Positions 1-7,570 of a DNA stretch of 40,674 nucleotides are shown piece by piece. Both the position numbers and the translations under genes were made by a program. Origin of the DNA: Hyphomonas oceanitis SCH89 (GTDB lineage Bacteria; Pseudomonadota; Alphaproteobacteria; Caulobacterales; Hyphomonadaceae). The stretch covers positions 1 through 40,674 of the forward strand of contig NZ_ARYL01000034.1 in NCBI RefSeq assembly GCF_000685295.1, given 5' to 3'. Position 1 is the first letter of the stretch. Each line of letters begins with the position of its first letter. The notes under the pieces were generated by a model. That model made no database searches. It saw only the letters and a program-made list of their open reading frames with translations, and was not told where the DNA came from.

Positions 1-263
1 TAACGGACCACTTTTCGGGAGGCAGACCAGTAGAGCGCCATGATCAGGCCGAGGATTTCGTTTGCCTCAGTCTGGTCCTCGAACACCGGACCGTCTCCGC
101 CCCAGACGACAGGCAGCCATACGCTTGGCAGGATCATTTCGGGGCAGACGAGGAGGCCGGTGAGGAACCCGTCGAGCTCGGGCACCATCATGACTTCATC
201 GTCTTCCTGAGAGACGAGGAAGTGATCGAGCCGGGCAAGGCCTTCGTCTGTCAGCTTGCGCAT
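1..263 (-). CDS. UPF0149 (YecA/YgfB-like) protein, accessory IS66 gene, truncated by window edge
   Basis: An open frame starts at the ATG at 263-261 and runs 87 codons to the window edge without a stop. The sequence begins MRKLTDEGLARLDHFL and contains the ELDGFLTGLLVCPE segment typical of UPF0149/YecA-like proteins, followed by LPVVWGGDG. It overlaps the end of tnpC by 13 bases, so it is translationally coupled to the transposase genes. A gene of this family is a recurrent fourth ORF in some IS66 elements; its role in transposition is unknown. YecA-type proteins often end in a zinc-binding SEC-C motif, but that part lies outside the window. Confidence 0.7.
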   Translation of the reverse strand, partial: MRKLTDEGLARLDHFLVSQEDDEVMMVPELDGFLTGLLVCPEMILPSVWLPVVWGGDGPVFEDQTEANEILGLIMALYWSASRKVVR

Positions 264-1903
264 GCGAACGGCCCCGGCAGGAGTTCATCAAGTCGGCTCA
301 TGGGATGGCCCTGGGCAATGGCTTCGAGCGTTTTGGTCAGGTAGCCGAGCGGTTCGACGCCGTTGAGTTTGCAGGTTTCGATCAACGACGCGGTGCAGGC
401 CCAGGCATGCGCGCCTTCATCATGACCGGCGAACAGATGGTTCTTGCGGCCGAGGGCCAGCGGACGGATGCGGTTCTCAACCGGGTTGCTGTCCATCTCG
501 ACATGGCCGTCAGAGAGGAACACCTGCAGCCCGCCCCAGCAGTTGGCGATGTAGGTGAGATGCTCACCCAGCCTGGACTTGGCAGAGATGCGTGCGCGTT
601 TCTGCTTGAGCCAGTCGCCGAACGCAGCCACCAGCGGCGCGGTGCGGGCCTGGCGGACAAGCCGGCGCGCTTCCGGATCAAGGCCGCGGATTTCTGCTTC
701 GATGGCGTAGAGCGCTGCGATCTGTTTGAGGCCTTCATCGGCAATGGGCGAGTTCGAGGACTTCTTGATCTCCACCAGCTTGCGGCGTGCATGCGCCCAG
801 CAGTTGGCAAGCACGAGCGCGCCCTCCGGCCGGCCTTTCCGCGCGAGGCGCTTGTAGCCTGCATAGGCATCGACCTGCAGCGTTCCGGTGAACCCATTCA
901 GGAACGCCTCGGCATGCTTTCCGCCCCGGCCATCAGCGTAGAAGTAGACCACACCCGGCGGACCTGTCCCGCCCCATCCGCGTTCATCCCGGGCCAGCGC
1001 CCAGAGATAACCGCTCTTGGTCATGCCTCGTCCAGGATCGAGCACCGGGCACCGGGTTTCGTCCATGAACAGGTGGCCTGAGGTTTTGAGGATTTCAGCA
1101 AGCCGCCGCGTCAGCGGAGAGAGATGATAGCCCGCGGCCCCGCTCCAGCCGGCGAGTGTCGAGCGATCCAGCAGGACACCGGACCGGGCAAAGATCTGCG
1201 CCTGCCGGTAAAGTGGAAGATGATCGCCGTATTTGGAGACGAGGACCTGCGCGATCAGCGCTTCGGTTGGCAAGCCGCCTTCGATCAGGTGCGCCGGGGC
1301 CGGCACCTGCGTCACGCCAGCCTCGCAGGTCCGGCAGGCATATTTGGGACGTACCGTGACGATCACCCGGAGCTGCGCCGGCACGCAGTCGAGCCGCTCC
1401 GTGCGGTCCTCGCCGATCCTCACCATCTCCCCGCAGCCGCACGGGCACTCAAGGCTCTCCGGTTCGATCACACGTTCGATCCGCTCAAGATGGTCTGGCA
1501 GGCGGCCGATATTGCGCCGGGAAGGCTCACGCGCCGTGCACCCGCGACTGCGCGCTTCGCTTTCTTCCTCAGCCTTTGCAACCGCCGTCTCGAGATCTTC
1601 AAGCAACAGGTCGAGCTGGTCCGGATCAAGGCGCTCAGACTTCTTGCCATAGAGCGCACGGCGCAGCTCCTTCACCAGGTACTCAAGCCGCGCGTTCAGG
1701 GCTTTGATTTCCCCAATCTCGTCGGCGATGGCGGCGGCGCTCTCTTCAGCCGCAGCGGCCTTTTTTTCAGCAGCGGCAGCTTTCTGTTCGTGCGCGGCGA
1801 TCTGTTCTGCACGCGCCTCAATCAACTCCGCCTGCGCCGCCAGAACCGCCCGCACCTTCGGCGGAAGTCCGGCAAGTTCTGAAGCAGTGAGCGTCTCGGG
1901 CAT
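251..1903 (-). CDS. tnpC: IS66 transposase TnpC
   Basis: This 550-residue protein has the length and layout of IS66 TnpC. An Ala/Glu-rich coiled coil spans about residues 22-82, followed by KKSERLDPDQ, then a cysteine-rich zinc-binding segment (Cys153, 155, 157 and Cys190, 193), then the DDE catalytic domain. The likely catalytic residues are Asp281 (FMDETRC), Asp345 (LQVDAYAGY) and Glu476 (DSNPVENRIR). The CWAHARRKL motif near residue 370 is also a family hallmark. The frame is uninterrupted, so the enzyme is probably functional. It lies 38 bases downstream of tnpB and overlaps the UPF0149 start. Confidence 0.95.
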   Translation of the reverse strand: MPETLTASELAGLPPKVRAVLAAQAELIEARAEQIAAHEQKAAAAEKKAAAAEESAAAIADEIGEIKALNARLEYLVKELRRALYGKKSERLDPDQLDLLLEDLETAVAKAEEESEARSRGCTAREPSRRNIGRLPDHLERIERVIEPESLECPCGCGEMVRIGEDRTERLDCVPAQLRVIVTVRPKYACRTCEAGVTQVPAPAHLIEGGLPTEALIAQVLVSKYGDHLPLYRQAQIFARSGVLLDRSTLAGWSGAAGYHLSPLTRRLAEILKTSGHLFMDETRCPVLDPGRGMTKSGYLWALARDERGWGGTGPPGVVYFYADGRGGKHAEAFLNGFTGTLQVDAYAGYKRLARKGRPEGALVLANCWAHARRKLVEIKKSSNSPIADEGLKQIAALYAIEAEIRGLDPEARRLVRQARTAPLVAAFGDWLKQKRARISAKSRLGEHLTYIANCWGGLQVFLSDGHVEMDSNPVENRIRPLALGRKNHLFAGHDEGAHAWACTASLIETCKLNGVEPLGYLTKTLEAIAQGHPMSRLDELLPGPFACAS

Positions 1904-1941
1904 AAGCCATATTATACACTGCTTCGTTCGCGGTGACTCGC

Positions 1942-2295
1942 TTATTCGACAAGGTTCGGACGGCGAACATTCACCGCGCGTACCTTGCGCCAGTCGAGAC
2001 CTTCAAACAGCGCGCCGAACTGGGCTGCCGAGAGCTTCATCACCCCGTCCCGGATCGGCGGCCAGGCAAAGCTGCCCTGTTCGAGCCGCTTGTACGCCAG
2101 CACCAGCCCGCCGCCGTCCCAGGTCAGAACCTTGATCCGGTCCGCCCGCTTCGAACGGAACACGACGATGATCCCCGAATGAGGATCGAGGCCCAGCTCC
2201 GACTGCACCACCGCCGCAAGACCGTCATGGCCTTTGCGGAAGTCCACAGGCTTCACCGCCACGACCACCCTCAGGCCCTGTCCGGTCAGGATCAT
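1942..2295 (-). CDS. tnpB: IS66 accessory protein TnpB (IS66 Orf2)
   Basis: This 117-residue protein starts MILTGQGLRVVVAVKP and carries the IS66 Orf2 signature PVDFRKGHDGL, then FRSKRADRIKVL and LAYKRLEQGSF. The start is placed at 2295 because the ATG overlaps the tnpA stop (ATGA), the usual coupling in IS66, and because the family begins here; a longer frame reaching 2397 adds only non-homologous residues. TnpB is required for transposition of several IS66 members, but its biochemical role is not settled. Confidence 0.93.
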   Translation of the reverse strand: MILTGQGLRVVVAVKPVDFRKGHDGLAAVVQSELGLDPHSGIIVVFRSKRADRIKVLTWDGGGLVLAYKRLEQGSFAWPPIRDGVMKLSAAQFGALFEGLDWRKVRAVNVRRPNLVE

Positions 2296-2726
2296 GTGAT
2301 GCGCAGGACGCGGACAATGTCGCCAAGACGGGCCGCGCTGATATCCGCCGGCACCCGAACGACGATCCCGCCCGTCTCGATGCTGATCGCCCCGCACCTG
2401 CTTTGATCTTCATGCTCGGCCGTGCGGAGATCGCCCACGACCAGATGGGCAAAGGGTTCTTCGCCAGCCGATGGTAGTATCAGTCGCCCCTCGCGCACCG
2501 CCCGGCGCCATCCGGTTAGATGCTGCGGCGTCAGGCCGTGGCGATGCGCAACCGCGCTCACCTTCACGCCCGGCTCGAAGCTTTCGGCAACGATCTGCGC
2601 TTTGACCTCATCGGGCCAATTGCGACGCCCCGTCGGACCCTCGAGAACCTCAAGCCGGCTTATGTTGCTCCCAGCGGAAGCCAACAAATGTTGCACTGTT
2701 TGTTCCAACGCTTTGCTCCAAACCAA
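2292..2726 (-). CDS. tnpA: IS66 TnpA (Orf1, helix-turn-helix)
   Basis: This is a 144-residue protein of the IS66 Orf1 family. A helix-turn-helix of the transposase-8 type lies at about residues 30-75 (RRNWPDEVKAQIVAES ... AVAHRHGLTPQHLTGWRR), followed by the common C-terminal segment IETGGIVVRVPADI. No ATG is available. The likely start is the TTG at 2726, since an in-frame stop lies at 2768-2766. Its stop overlaps the tnpB start. The left terminal repeat of the element lies about 70 bases upstream. Confidence 0.88.
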   Translation of the reverse strand: MVWSKALEQTVQHLLASAGSNISRLEVLEGPTGRRNWPDEVKAQIVAESFEPGVKVSAVAHRHGLTPQHLTGWRRAVREGRLILPSAGEEPFAHLVVGDLRTAEHEDQSRCGAISIETGGIVVRVPADISAARLGDIVRVLRIT

Positions 2727-2795
2727 AACGCAAAGCTCGCCGAAACAACGTCGAAGGAGAACCCGTCATAACGGTGGGGCGGTCGCACCGCTTAC

Positions 2796-2894
2796 GACCT
2801 TCTCGGCCAGTGCGGAAAGGCCATTAAAGCCCTTGCGCATGTCGGTCACGCCAGCCGCCAGCCAGACCCTGGTCGAAGCCGGAACCGGGATCAT
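2796..2894 (-). pseudogene. tnpB: 5' fragment of IS66 tnpB, cut by insertion
   Basis: Reading leftwards from the ATG at 2894, codons 1-33 give [20 protein letters not shown] followed by [13 protein letters not shown]. This is the classic N-terminus of IS66 TnpB. The frame then meets GTAAGCG, the terminal sequence of the newer IS66, exactly at 2795. The rest of the gene would be expected beyond the left edge of the window if the newer element is a simple insertion. Confidence 0.88.
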
Positions 2895-3244
2895 GTCACC
2901 TGCCTCAGGGCACGCAACACCCTCACCAGGGATGGCTCGTCCCTGCAGCGGATACGCGCTCCCGCCGCCAGTTCCACGATCACCTCATCGCCTGGCCCCG
3001 ATAAAGGTTGGGCGGTCACCGCGACAGGCGCCGGACCGATCTTGACCGGAAGGAAACCCGTGACCGCCTTGTCGCCCCCGAAGCGGGGATCACGAAGCCA
3101 GTTGAAAATGACGTTCGCGTTCATGCCATGTCGGCGGGCCACTTCGGCTACCGACACAAACGGCTCCCGCGTCTCGGCCAGGACCTGGAGCTTGAAGGCC
3201 CTTGAATAACTCCGCCGCTTGCGCACAGGCTTATGGTCAAACAT
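2891..3244 (-). CDS. tnpA: IS66 TnpA of the older element
   Basis: This is a 117-residue IS66 Orf1 protein with the helix-turn-helix segment [15 protein letters not shown] ... [21 protein letters not shown] at about residues 10-52 and a C-terminal [15 protein letters not shown] segment like the family's ELPGGVRLRV region. It starts at an ATG at 3244. The stop codon overlaps the start of the truncated tnpB as ATGA (2891-2894). The gene itself is intact, but its operon is broken 33 codons into tnpB, so the element should not transpose on its own. Confidence 0.88.
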   Translation of the reverse strand: MFDHKPVRKRRSYSRAFKLQVLAETREPFVSVAEVARRHGMNANVIFNWLRDPRFGGDKAVTGFLPVKIGPAPVAVTAQPLSGPGDEVIVELAAGARIRCRDEPSLVRVLRALRQVT

Positions 3245-3278
3245 GGTCGGATCGTGTCCACTTGAATCAGGCGGACAC

Positions 3279-3616
3279 TATCCGCCTCCATCCAACCAAA
3301 ATCAGCATCGAGGCGTTCACCACAAGGGCGGGCAGACCGGACGGTTACATAGAATATATTATAATTGTCTGTAGAGCATCATACCGAATTTGTGGGGAGG
3401 CTCGTAAATACTGTTGATCGACAGCCACCCAACCCGTTCTACCAACACCATATCTGTCCAGATCGCCCCCTTTCAGGCCCGGACACGCCCGTGCTGCGAG
3501 CGCGCACAATCGAGACGTCCGCCGAAGCACAAGGAAAGCCAATGGCAGATAAAGTACCATGTGCAGCGACGGCAATACGTCCCTTTCTTGGCATCACAAA
3601 CTCTCCTAATTTCGAA
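3279..3616. other. Gene-free stretch between IS66 remnant and nahD
   Basis: About 340 bases without a convincing gene. Short open frames on both strands (for example 3345-3575 and 3439-3693 on the minus strand) show no recognisable family and no ribosome binding site. The section around 3350-3375 is AT-rich compared with its surroundings. It probably represents the junction between the mobile elements and the catabolic island; no terminator hairpin for the nahD operon is obvious. Confidence 0.5.
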
Positions 3617-4213
3617 TTACTCATTGGTAGCAACCAGGTAAGATTCGAGAAAATCGAGGCGGTCATTGCCCCAGAATATTTGATCATCGACAAACATAAG
3701 AGGCGCGCCGAATACGCCTCTTTGATAAGCTTGCGTACGCACCTTGCGATATTCGCCCTGGCCGGTTGGAGATGCTATGAATTCGCACAACCCATCGGCG
3801 TCGAGGCCAGTTTCTTCGGCACAACTTCGTAACTCGCTGAGATCACCAGGATCGATGCCAAGTCCCCAGATTCGGTGGTATGCCGCTGTGACAAAAGCTT
3901 CGGCCTGGCCATGGCCGCGAGCGTAAACCACCGCGCAGTTCCAGTCTGCACAGGCGAAACTCGCAGGAAATTTCAATGGCGCCGCGTATTTGACTGCCCA
4001 ACGCTCCAGATCAGCCATCATGACCTTTATTTTCGGTGCAACTTCACGGTTGGATGGGCCATAGTTGCCAGCGGCAATCTTCGCCTCCGGAATGTCGATC
4101 GGCCAATATTCGATCTTGCAACCAGTCCTCCGGGCCAGGTCTGGCAACTTCAGCTGCGCGAGATAGCTGAAGGGACTGATAAAATCAAAATAGAAGTCGA
4201 TTGTTTTGGTCAA
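3617..4213 (-). CDS. nahD: 2-hydroxychromene-2-carboxylate isomerase
   Basis: This 198-residue protein belongs to the DsbA-like, kappa-class glutathione transferase family of NahD isomerases. It interconverts 2-hydroxychromene-2-carboxylate and trans-o-hydroxybenzylidenepyruvate after extradiol cleavage of 1,2-dihydroxynaphthalene, using glutathione as cofactor. The N-terminal FYFDFISPFSYLA segment carries the serine (Ser13) expected at the glutathione/active site. The C-terminal GVFGAPLMFVDD and FWGNDRLDFLE stretch is a hallmark of the family. The start overlaps the stop of the upstream oxygenase alpha gene (ATGA, 4210-4213), so it is the last gene of the bphC-ferredoxin-beta-alpha operon. 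Its neighbours support a PAH role. Confidence 0.92.
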   Translation of the reverse strand: MTKTIDFYFDFISPFSYLAQLKLPDLARRTGCKIEYWPIDIPEAKIAAGNYGPSNREVAPKIKVMMADLERWAVKYAAPLKFPASFACADWNCAVVYARGHGQAEAFVTAAYHRIWGLGIDPGDLSELRSCAEETGLDADGLCEFIASPTGQGEYRKVRTQAYQRGVFGAPLMFVDDQIFWGNDRLDFLESYLVATNE

Positions 4214-5472
4214 GGTGCAATTCCAAAGCCGACCAGCTTCTCGTAGTTGTGCCAGAACCCAATAATGGCGCCTTCAGTGACCAGGTGGTCGGCATCATCG
4301 GGGCGATCGCCGCCCATGGCGATGTATGAGGCCGCGTCGTGTTCGCCTATGACAGCTCTCTGCACTATCTCGACCGCTTCGCCATCTTCCATGGAGACCA
4401 GCCCGGCCGGACCGATCAGGTTTGCCTGTTTCTGCCTGATCGCCTGCATCTCGACATCGTCGTCGGCATAGCCAAAATGGGTCCAGACGAGTTCGAAGCC
4501 ATCGGTGCCCTTAGTCACGGTCTGCCTGACAGCCAGAGTGTTCTGGATTTGCTGGAGCACTAGGTTCGGGAAGACAGCAAGGATGACGAGGGTCACACCA
4601 TCGTCGAATTCCTGCCGACCCTTCAGGAGCGACATGTCCTGAAGTTTGAACTCGGTGTCAAAAGTTCGGGAGTCGCCGTAGGCCTGCTTATCTGCCGCAT
4701 CATCGTTGCTGGCGGCGATCGAATAAAGCAGTGAATGGCGCTTGTTAGCATCCATCACGCTCTTGCCCGTCTGTGTGGAGCGGTAGAGACCGAAAGTGTT
4801 ATGGAACAGGTGGAGCAAACTCGCGTGATAAGGGTCGCGTGTGTTCTCCGCATACAGCTTCCAGTTGCCGTGGACATGCTGGCGCTGATCTCCAAGAACC
4901 TTGATCGGCTTGCACATGATACGTTCGATGTGCTCGATCACGATCGGCCCCAGAAAGTCACGCAGCGGCTCTACAGTTTCCGAAAAGCTGGCGAAGACCA
5001 ACCCACCTACAGAATCTACGCGCAGCTTTCTAAGGCCATGCTCCTTCATGTCGAAGTCGCCCGGCATACCGCCCTGACCCTTAAGCCCGCGCCGGAACGG
5101 AACCCCGATCAGATTGCCTTCCAAATCATATGCCCACTGATGGTATACGCATTCCAGACTGGGCCGGTTGCCGCGCATCTCGCGGCAGACCAAGGCACCG
5201 CGGTGGGCGCAGCGGTTGACCACAACATGGACTTTTCCGTCGCTACCTCGGGTAACTATTACCGGGGTCTCGCCGATGAAGGTCGACTTGAAGTCTCCAG
5301 GCTCGGGAACTTCGGCTTCTAGTGCGACGAAGGACCACGTCTCACCCTGGAAGATGTTTTCCTGCTCGCGCCTGTAATAGTCCGGATCCGTGAATACCCG
5401 ATAAGGAACACGGTAGCCCGCGACGTCCGCTGTTGCCGAAGACCCTCTGTTTTTAAGCGCTTTTTCTGCCAT
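4210..5472 (-). CDS. Rieske ring-hydroxylating oxygenase alpha subunit, salicylate-hydroxylase type
   Basis: The 420-residue protein has a Rieske [2Fe-2S] site at Cys88-x-His90 (CAHRG) and Cys108-x2-His111 (CVYHQW), then a mononuclear iron domain with His216 and His221 and bridging Asp213 (TRDPYHASLLH). The short length and the YHQW form of the second Rieske motif fit the sphingomonad salicylate 1-hydroxylase group (AhdA1c-like) rather than the naphthalene/biphenyl group. The likely reaction is salicylate or a substituted salicylate to catechol with loss of CO2, using electrons from the ferredoxin two genes upstream. It is clearly a paralog of the protein at 10477-11757. Unusually, the beta gene precedes it. 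Substrate cannot be set from sequence. Confidence 0.88.
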   Translation of the reverse strand: MAEKALKNRGSSATADVAGYRVPYRVFTDPDYYRREQENIFQGETWSFVALEAEVPEPGDFKSTFIGETPVIVTRGSDGKVHVVVNRCAHRGALVCREMRGNRPSLECVYHQWAYDLEGNLIGVPFRRGLKGQGGMPGDFDMKEHGLRKLRVDSVGGLVFASFSETVEPLRDFLGPIVIEHIERIMCKPIKVLGDQRQHVHGNWKLYAENTRDPYHASLLHLFHNTFGLYRSTQTGKSVMDANKRHSLLYSIAASNDDAADKQAYGDSRTFDTEFKLQDMSLLKGRQEFDDGVTLVILAVFPNLVLQQIQNTLAVRQTVTKGTDGFELVWTHFGYADDDVEMQAIRQKQANLIGPAGLVSMEDGEAVEIVQRAVIGEHDAASYIAMGGDRPDDADHLVTEGAIIGFWHNYEKLVGFGIAP

Positions 5473-5494
5473 AACTACATTTCCATGATAAGGG

Positions 5495-5983
5495 TCAGAT
5501 TGGACGAACCATCATTGTATCGATGACGTTTGTGTCAAAAACAGCGACCTTTGATATAAAAAGAGGCTGGTCTTCGCTGCAATCGATCTCGTCAATATAC
5601 TTCCCGGCATTGTATATTTCGGTGTGTCCGTCCGCACGGGTCATGAGAACGGCGTAGTTCGTTTGCGTCGTTATCTTGAATTCATGCGCCGAAACGATGC
5701 GCGTCGGACCAAGGATGTGGCGATAGCTGTGGACCGGGAAAATGTTTGCCTTGCGTAGGGAAATTATGCGGTCGACCAACATGCCCTTGCTGTCGCAGAA
5801 TATTGCGGACAGTGTCAGATTGCGATCATGGTTCTCGCGTGCGATGACGCGGTAGGTGCAATCCGGTACGAACAGGTCGGGCCATTTCTCCAGCCGGTCG
5901 TCATCTATCAATTCGGCGTGGGTCGCGTTGAGTTCGGTCGCAAGTTGCTGCAAGCGAAACCGCTCAGAAGTGGACAGGTCCAT
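5495..5983 (-). CDS. Rieske oxygenase beta subunit (partner of the 4210-5472 alpha)
   Basis: This 162-residue small subunit of a ring-hydroxylating oxygenase has the SnoaL-like/NTF2-type fold, a structural partner in the alpha3beta3 hexamer with no catalytic residues. Recognisable stretches are DDRLEKWPDLFVPDCTYRVI, CDSKGMLVDRI and the C-terminal VAVFDTNVIDTMMVRPI. The start is set at 5983, one base after the ferredoxin stop codon; a longer frame to 6151 would overlap the ferredoxin gene and adds unrelated residues. It closely resembles the beta at 11754-12233, including the CDSKGMLVDR motif, which supports a paired duplication of alpha and beta. Confidence 0.88.
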   Translation of the reverse strand: MDLSTSERFRLQQLATELNATHAELIDDDRLEKWPDLFVPDCTYRVIARENHDRNLTLSAIFCDSKGMLVDRIISLRKANIFPVHSYRHILGPTRIVSAHEFKITTQTNYAVLMTRADGHTEIYNAGKYIDEIDCSEDQPLFISKVAVFDTNVIDTMMVRPI

Positions 5984-5984
5984 T

Positions 5985-6311
5985 TCAGGCCGCTCCGCCC
6001 AGTTCGTCGATGCAAACCCAACCATCCTCGATAGCAACCGCGTATGTTTTGACCGGAACCTGACATGGAAAGGCCTTCGCCGCCCCCGTGGCGATGTCGA
6101 ACGAACCGCCATGAAAAGGACATTCGATGATGCCGCCATCCTGGTACCCATCGGTCAGCATGGCGTTTCCATGGGTGCACATGTTGTCGGTGACGAAGAT
6201 GTCACCATTAACATTGTAAACAGCGAGCGCCGGCAGGTCATCCAGAAACACGCCGACCGGTTCGCCATCCTTGACGTCGGCAACTGGACAAAGACGTACC
6301 TTACTTGTCAT
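5985..6311 (-). CDS. bphA3: Rieske-type [2Fe-2S] ferredoxin for ring-hydroxylating oxygenases
   Basis: The 108-residue protein is a soluble Rieske ferredoxin with Cys45-x-His47 (CTHGN) and Cys64-x2-His67 (CPFHGG), followed by the usual Pro-containing C-terminal strand (PVKTYAVAIEDG). It would carry electrons from the FAD reductase (31997-33223) to the terminal oxygenases. The ATG at 6311 is preferred; an in-frame TTG at 6323 would add four residues, and AAAGGA lies directly before that TTG, about 12 bases before the ATG. It is the only Rieske ferredoxin in the window, so it probably serves several of the six oxygenases, as in other sphingomonads. Confidence 0.93.
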   Translation of the reverse strand: MTSKVRLCPVADVKDGEPVGVFLDDLPALAVYNVNGDIFVTDNMCTHGNAMLTDGYQDGGIIECPFHGGSFDIATGAAKAFPCQVPVKTYAVAIEDGWVCIDELGGAA

Positions 6312-6364
6312 AGTGTTTCGCAATCCTTTGAAATAATTGATATGACAGCCATTTTGGAGGCCCC

Positions 6365-7264
6365 TTACTGGAGAGGGATATCCATGCCGTACCCCTGGGC
6401 CTCATTGCCGTGGCCGAAAATATCGCGGGTGTAGAATTCCTGCTGGGCTGGCGCCTTGCGAGCACCCCAACCAAATTCCCACAACCAGCCGGACGGGTTG
6501 GCGCAGTAGAAGGTGAGGGCCAAATCGTTGGCATGTTTGCCAAGCTGAAGCGCGACATCGATCTGCCGCTCGCGCACGATGTCGTGAGCGAGCCCGAGGT
6601 CGTCCAGTTCAGTATATTCAAACATCAGATGGTTGATGCGCTTTTCCATCGGGCCGAGGCCGAAGGCGACCGAGTGCTGCCGTTCGTTGCAATGCATGAA
6701 GTACGGCATGGCAACCATGCCGTTGGGCAGGTGCAACTGGTATTCAACCGATCCGCGCAGCCCCAACAGGCGGTAAAACGCGGCTGCGGCTTCGACATCG
6801 TCTTGGCGCAGGATGCAGTGACCGATCCCTTCCGACCCGGTGACGAATTTGCCGAACATGGGGCGTCCGGGATGGAAAGGCTTGTGGGCATCCACTTGCG
6901 GGCCGAAGAAGATTTCGGTGGGGTTTCCACCGGGATCGGTCAACTTGGCCAGGCCGAGCACGCGACGCTCGCGGGCTTCGGCATCGCTCGCCACAGTCAC
7001 TGCTACCCCGGCGTTGGTCAGCTTTTCAACCATTGCCTCGAACTCGGTCGGATCGCCAAGCCGCCAGCCCATATAGGCCAGATCGTCAGTGTCGCCTTTG
7101 ATAAGTGCAATGCGATGATGCCACAGATCCATCCGGAGATAGATCCGATCACCCTCACCTTCGTCGACGACTTCCATTCCGGCAACCTCGGCTGCGTAGG
7201 CTCGCCACGCATCGAGATCTGTCACTGACATGCCCAGATATCCAAGTTCGGTGACCGATGACAT
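6365..7264 (-). CDS. bphC: Extradiol dioxygenase, 2,3-dihydroxybiphenyl/1,2-dihydroxynaphthalene type
   Basis: This is a 299-residue two-domain type I extradiol dioxygenase of the BphC/NahC family. Predicted Fe(II) ligands are His149 (GIGHCIL), His212 (RINHLMFEY) and Glu263 (WLWEFGW), with second-shell His197 (RQHSVAFG) and His244, matching the spacing in BphC enzymes. It cleaves the dihydroxylated ring next to the hydroxyls, giving the substrate for ring closure to the 2-hydroxychromene that NahD isomerises. It is the first gene of the leftward operon and is divergent from xylX across a 306-base intergenic region. It belongs to a different subfamily from the XylE at 13949. Confidence 0.94.
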   Translation of the reverse strand: MSSVTELGYLGMSVTDLDAWRAYAAEVAGMEVVDEGEGDRIYLRMDLWHHRIALIKGDTDDLAYMGWRLGDPTEFEAMVEKLTNAGVAVTVASDAEARERRVLGLAKLTDPGGNPTEIFFGPQVDAHKPFHPGRPMFGKFVTGSEGIGHCILRQDDVEAAAAFYRLLGLRGSVEYQLHLPNGMVAMPYFMHCNERQHSVAFGLGPMEKRINHLMFEYTELDDLGLAHDIVRERQIDVALQLGKHANDLALTFYCANPSGWLWEFGWGARKAPAQQEFYTRDIFGHGNEAQGYGMDIPLQ

Positions 7265-7570
7265 TTGCTACTTCTCCCCTTTATCTCTGCCTTGGACGTT
7301 ATGTCCAAATGCCCAACGGATCCGCCGTCGCCATTATTGCGACTTCGACTATCCGATTCTGTGGGTGTTATAACTCAAGATTTCTCATGGTGCAATACGT
7401 TGCATATACTAAATTCCTCGTGTATAGAAGGCAATGGTTAGGTCTGACAGTTCGATTCGTTGCCTGATGTTTCTCCATGTTTCCGACGATGCGGACGTGG
7501 GAAGTTCACGGCGCTCAAGGATTTCGGGCGCGGCATCTGACTGGAATTTAAAAAACGGGAGAAATCAGAC
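7265..7570. promoter_or_regulatory. Divergent promoter region between bphC and xylX operons
   Basis: This 306-base region holds no gene and separates two divergent operons, so it must contain promoters for both. Two inverted repeats stand out: TTGGAC-N5-GTCCAA at 7292-7308, 28 bases before the bphC start, and TGCAA-N4-TTGCA at 7391-7404. A clear -24/-12 sigma-54 element was not found (the nearest candidate, GG-N11-GC around 7389-7403, has the wrong spacing). The xylX gene has a ribosome site (GGGAGAAA) about 8 bases before its ATG. Confidence 0.5.
7292..7308. promoter_or_regulatory. Inverted repeat TTGGAC-N5-GTCCAA, candidate operator before bphC
   Basis: A perfect 6-bp inverted repeat with a 5-base spacer lies 28 bases upstream of the bphC ATG. 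Its position between a likely promoter and the ribosome site fits a repressor operator or a small leader hairpin. No regulator is identified for it. Confidence 0.35.

Larger units (their letters stand above)
1..2795 (-). mobile_element. IS66-family insertion sequence (left part outside window)
   Basis: The element carries the standard IS66 trio tnpA-tnpB-tnpC read leftwards, plus a UPF0149 gene. Read on the minus strand, the upstream end begins GTAAGCG at 2795, which is the usual start of IS66 terminal repeats. At exactly this point the reading frame of another IS66 tnpB is cut (2796). The opposite end and the expected 8-bp target duplication are outside the window; the flank 2796-2803 reads gaccttct and should recur at the far end. 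The tnp frames are open, so the copy looks intact and recent. Confidence 0.85.
2796..3278 (-). mobile_element. Older IS66-family remnant, interrupted by the newer IS66
   Basis: A second, different IS66 tnpA (2891-3244) and the first 33 codons of its tnpB survive. Everything downstream is displaced or lost because the newer element is inserted at 2795/2796. The outer boundary is uncertain. An inverted pair GTGTCC (3254-3259) / GGACAC (3273-3278) lies just upstream of tnpA and may belong to the terminal repeat or the promoter, but the second terminus is not in the window to compare. The tnpA sequence differs strongly from the newer copy, so these are two separate IS types. Confidence 0.75.

Noticed and set aside
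305..1882. Long plus-strand open frames opposite tnpC (for example 305-1081, 1124-1882)
   Set aside because: They are antisense shadows of the GC-rich tnpC gene; their translations show no family and tnpC is clearly real.
3345..3693. Short minus-strand frames next to nahD
   Set aside because: They lack recognisable domains and good starts, and probably lie in the scar between the insertion sequences and the island.
7389..7404. GG...GC pair resembling a -24/-12 promoter before xylX
   Set aside because: The spacing between GG and GC is eleven bases, not ten, and the -24 block is poor.
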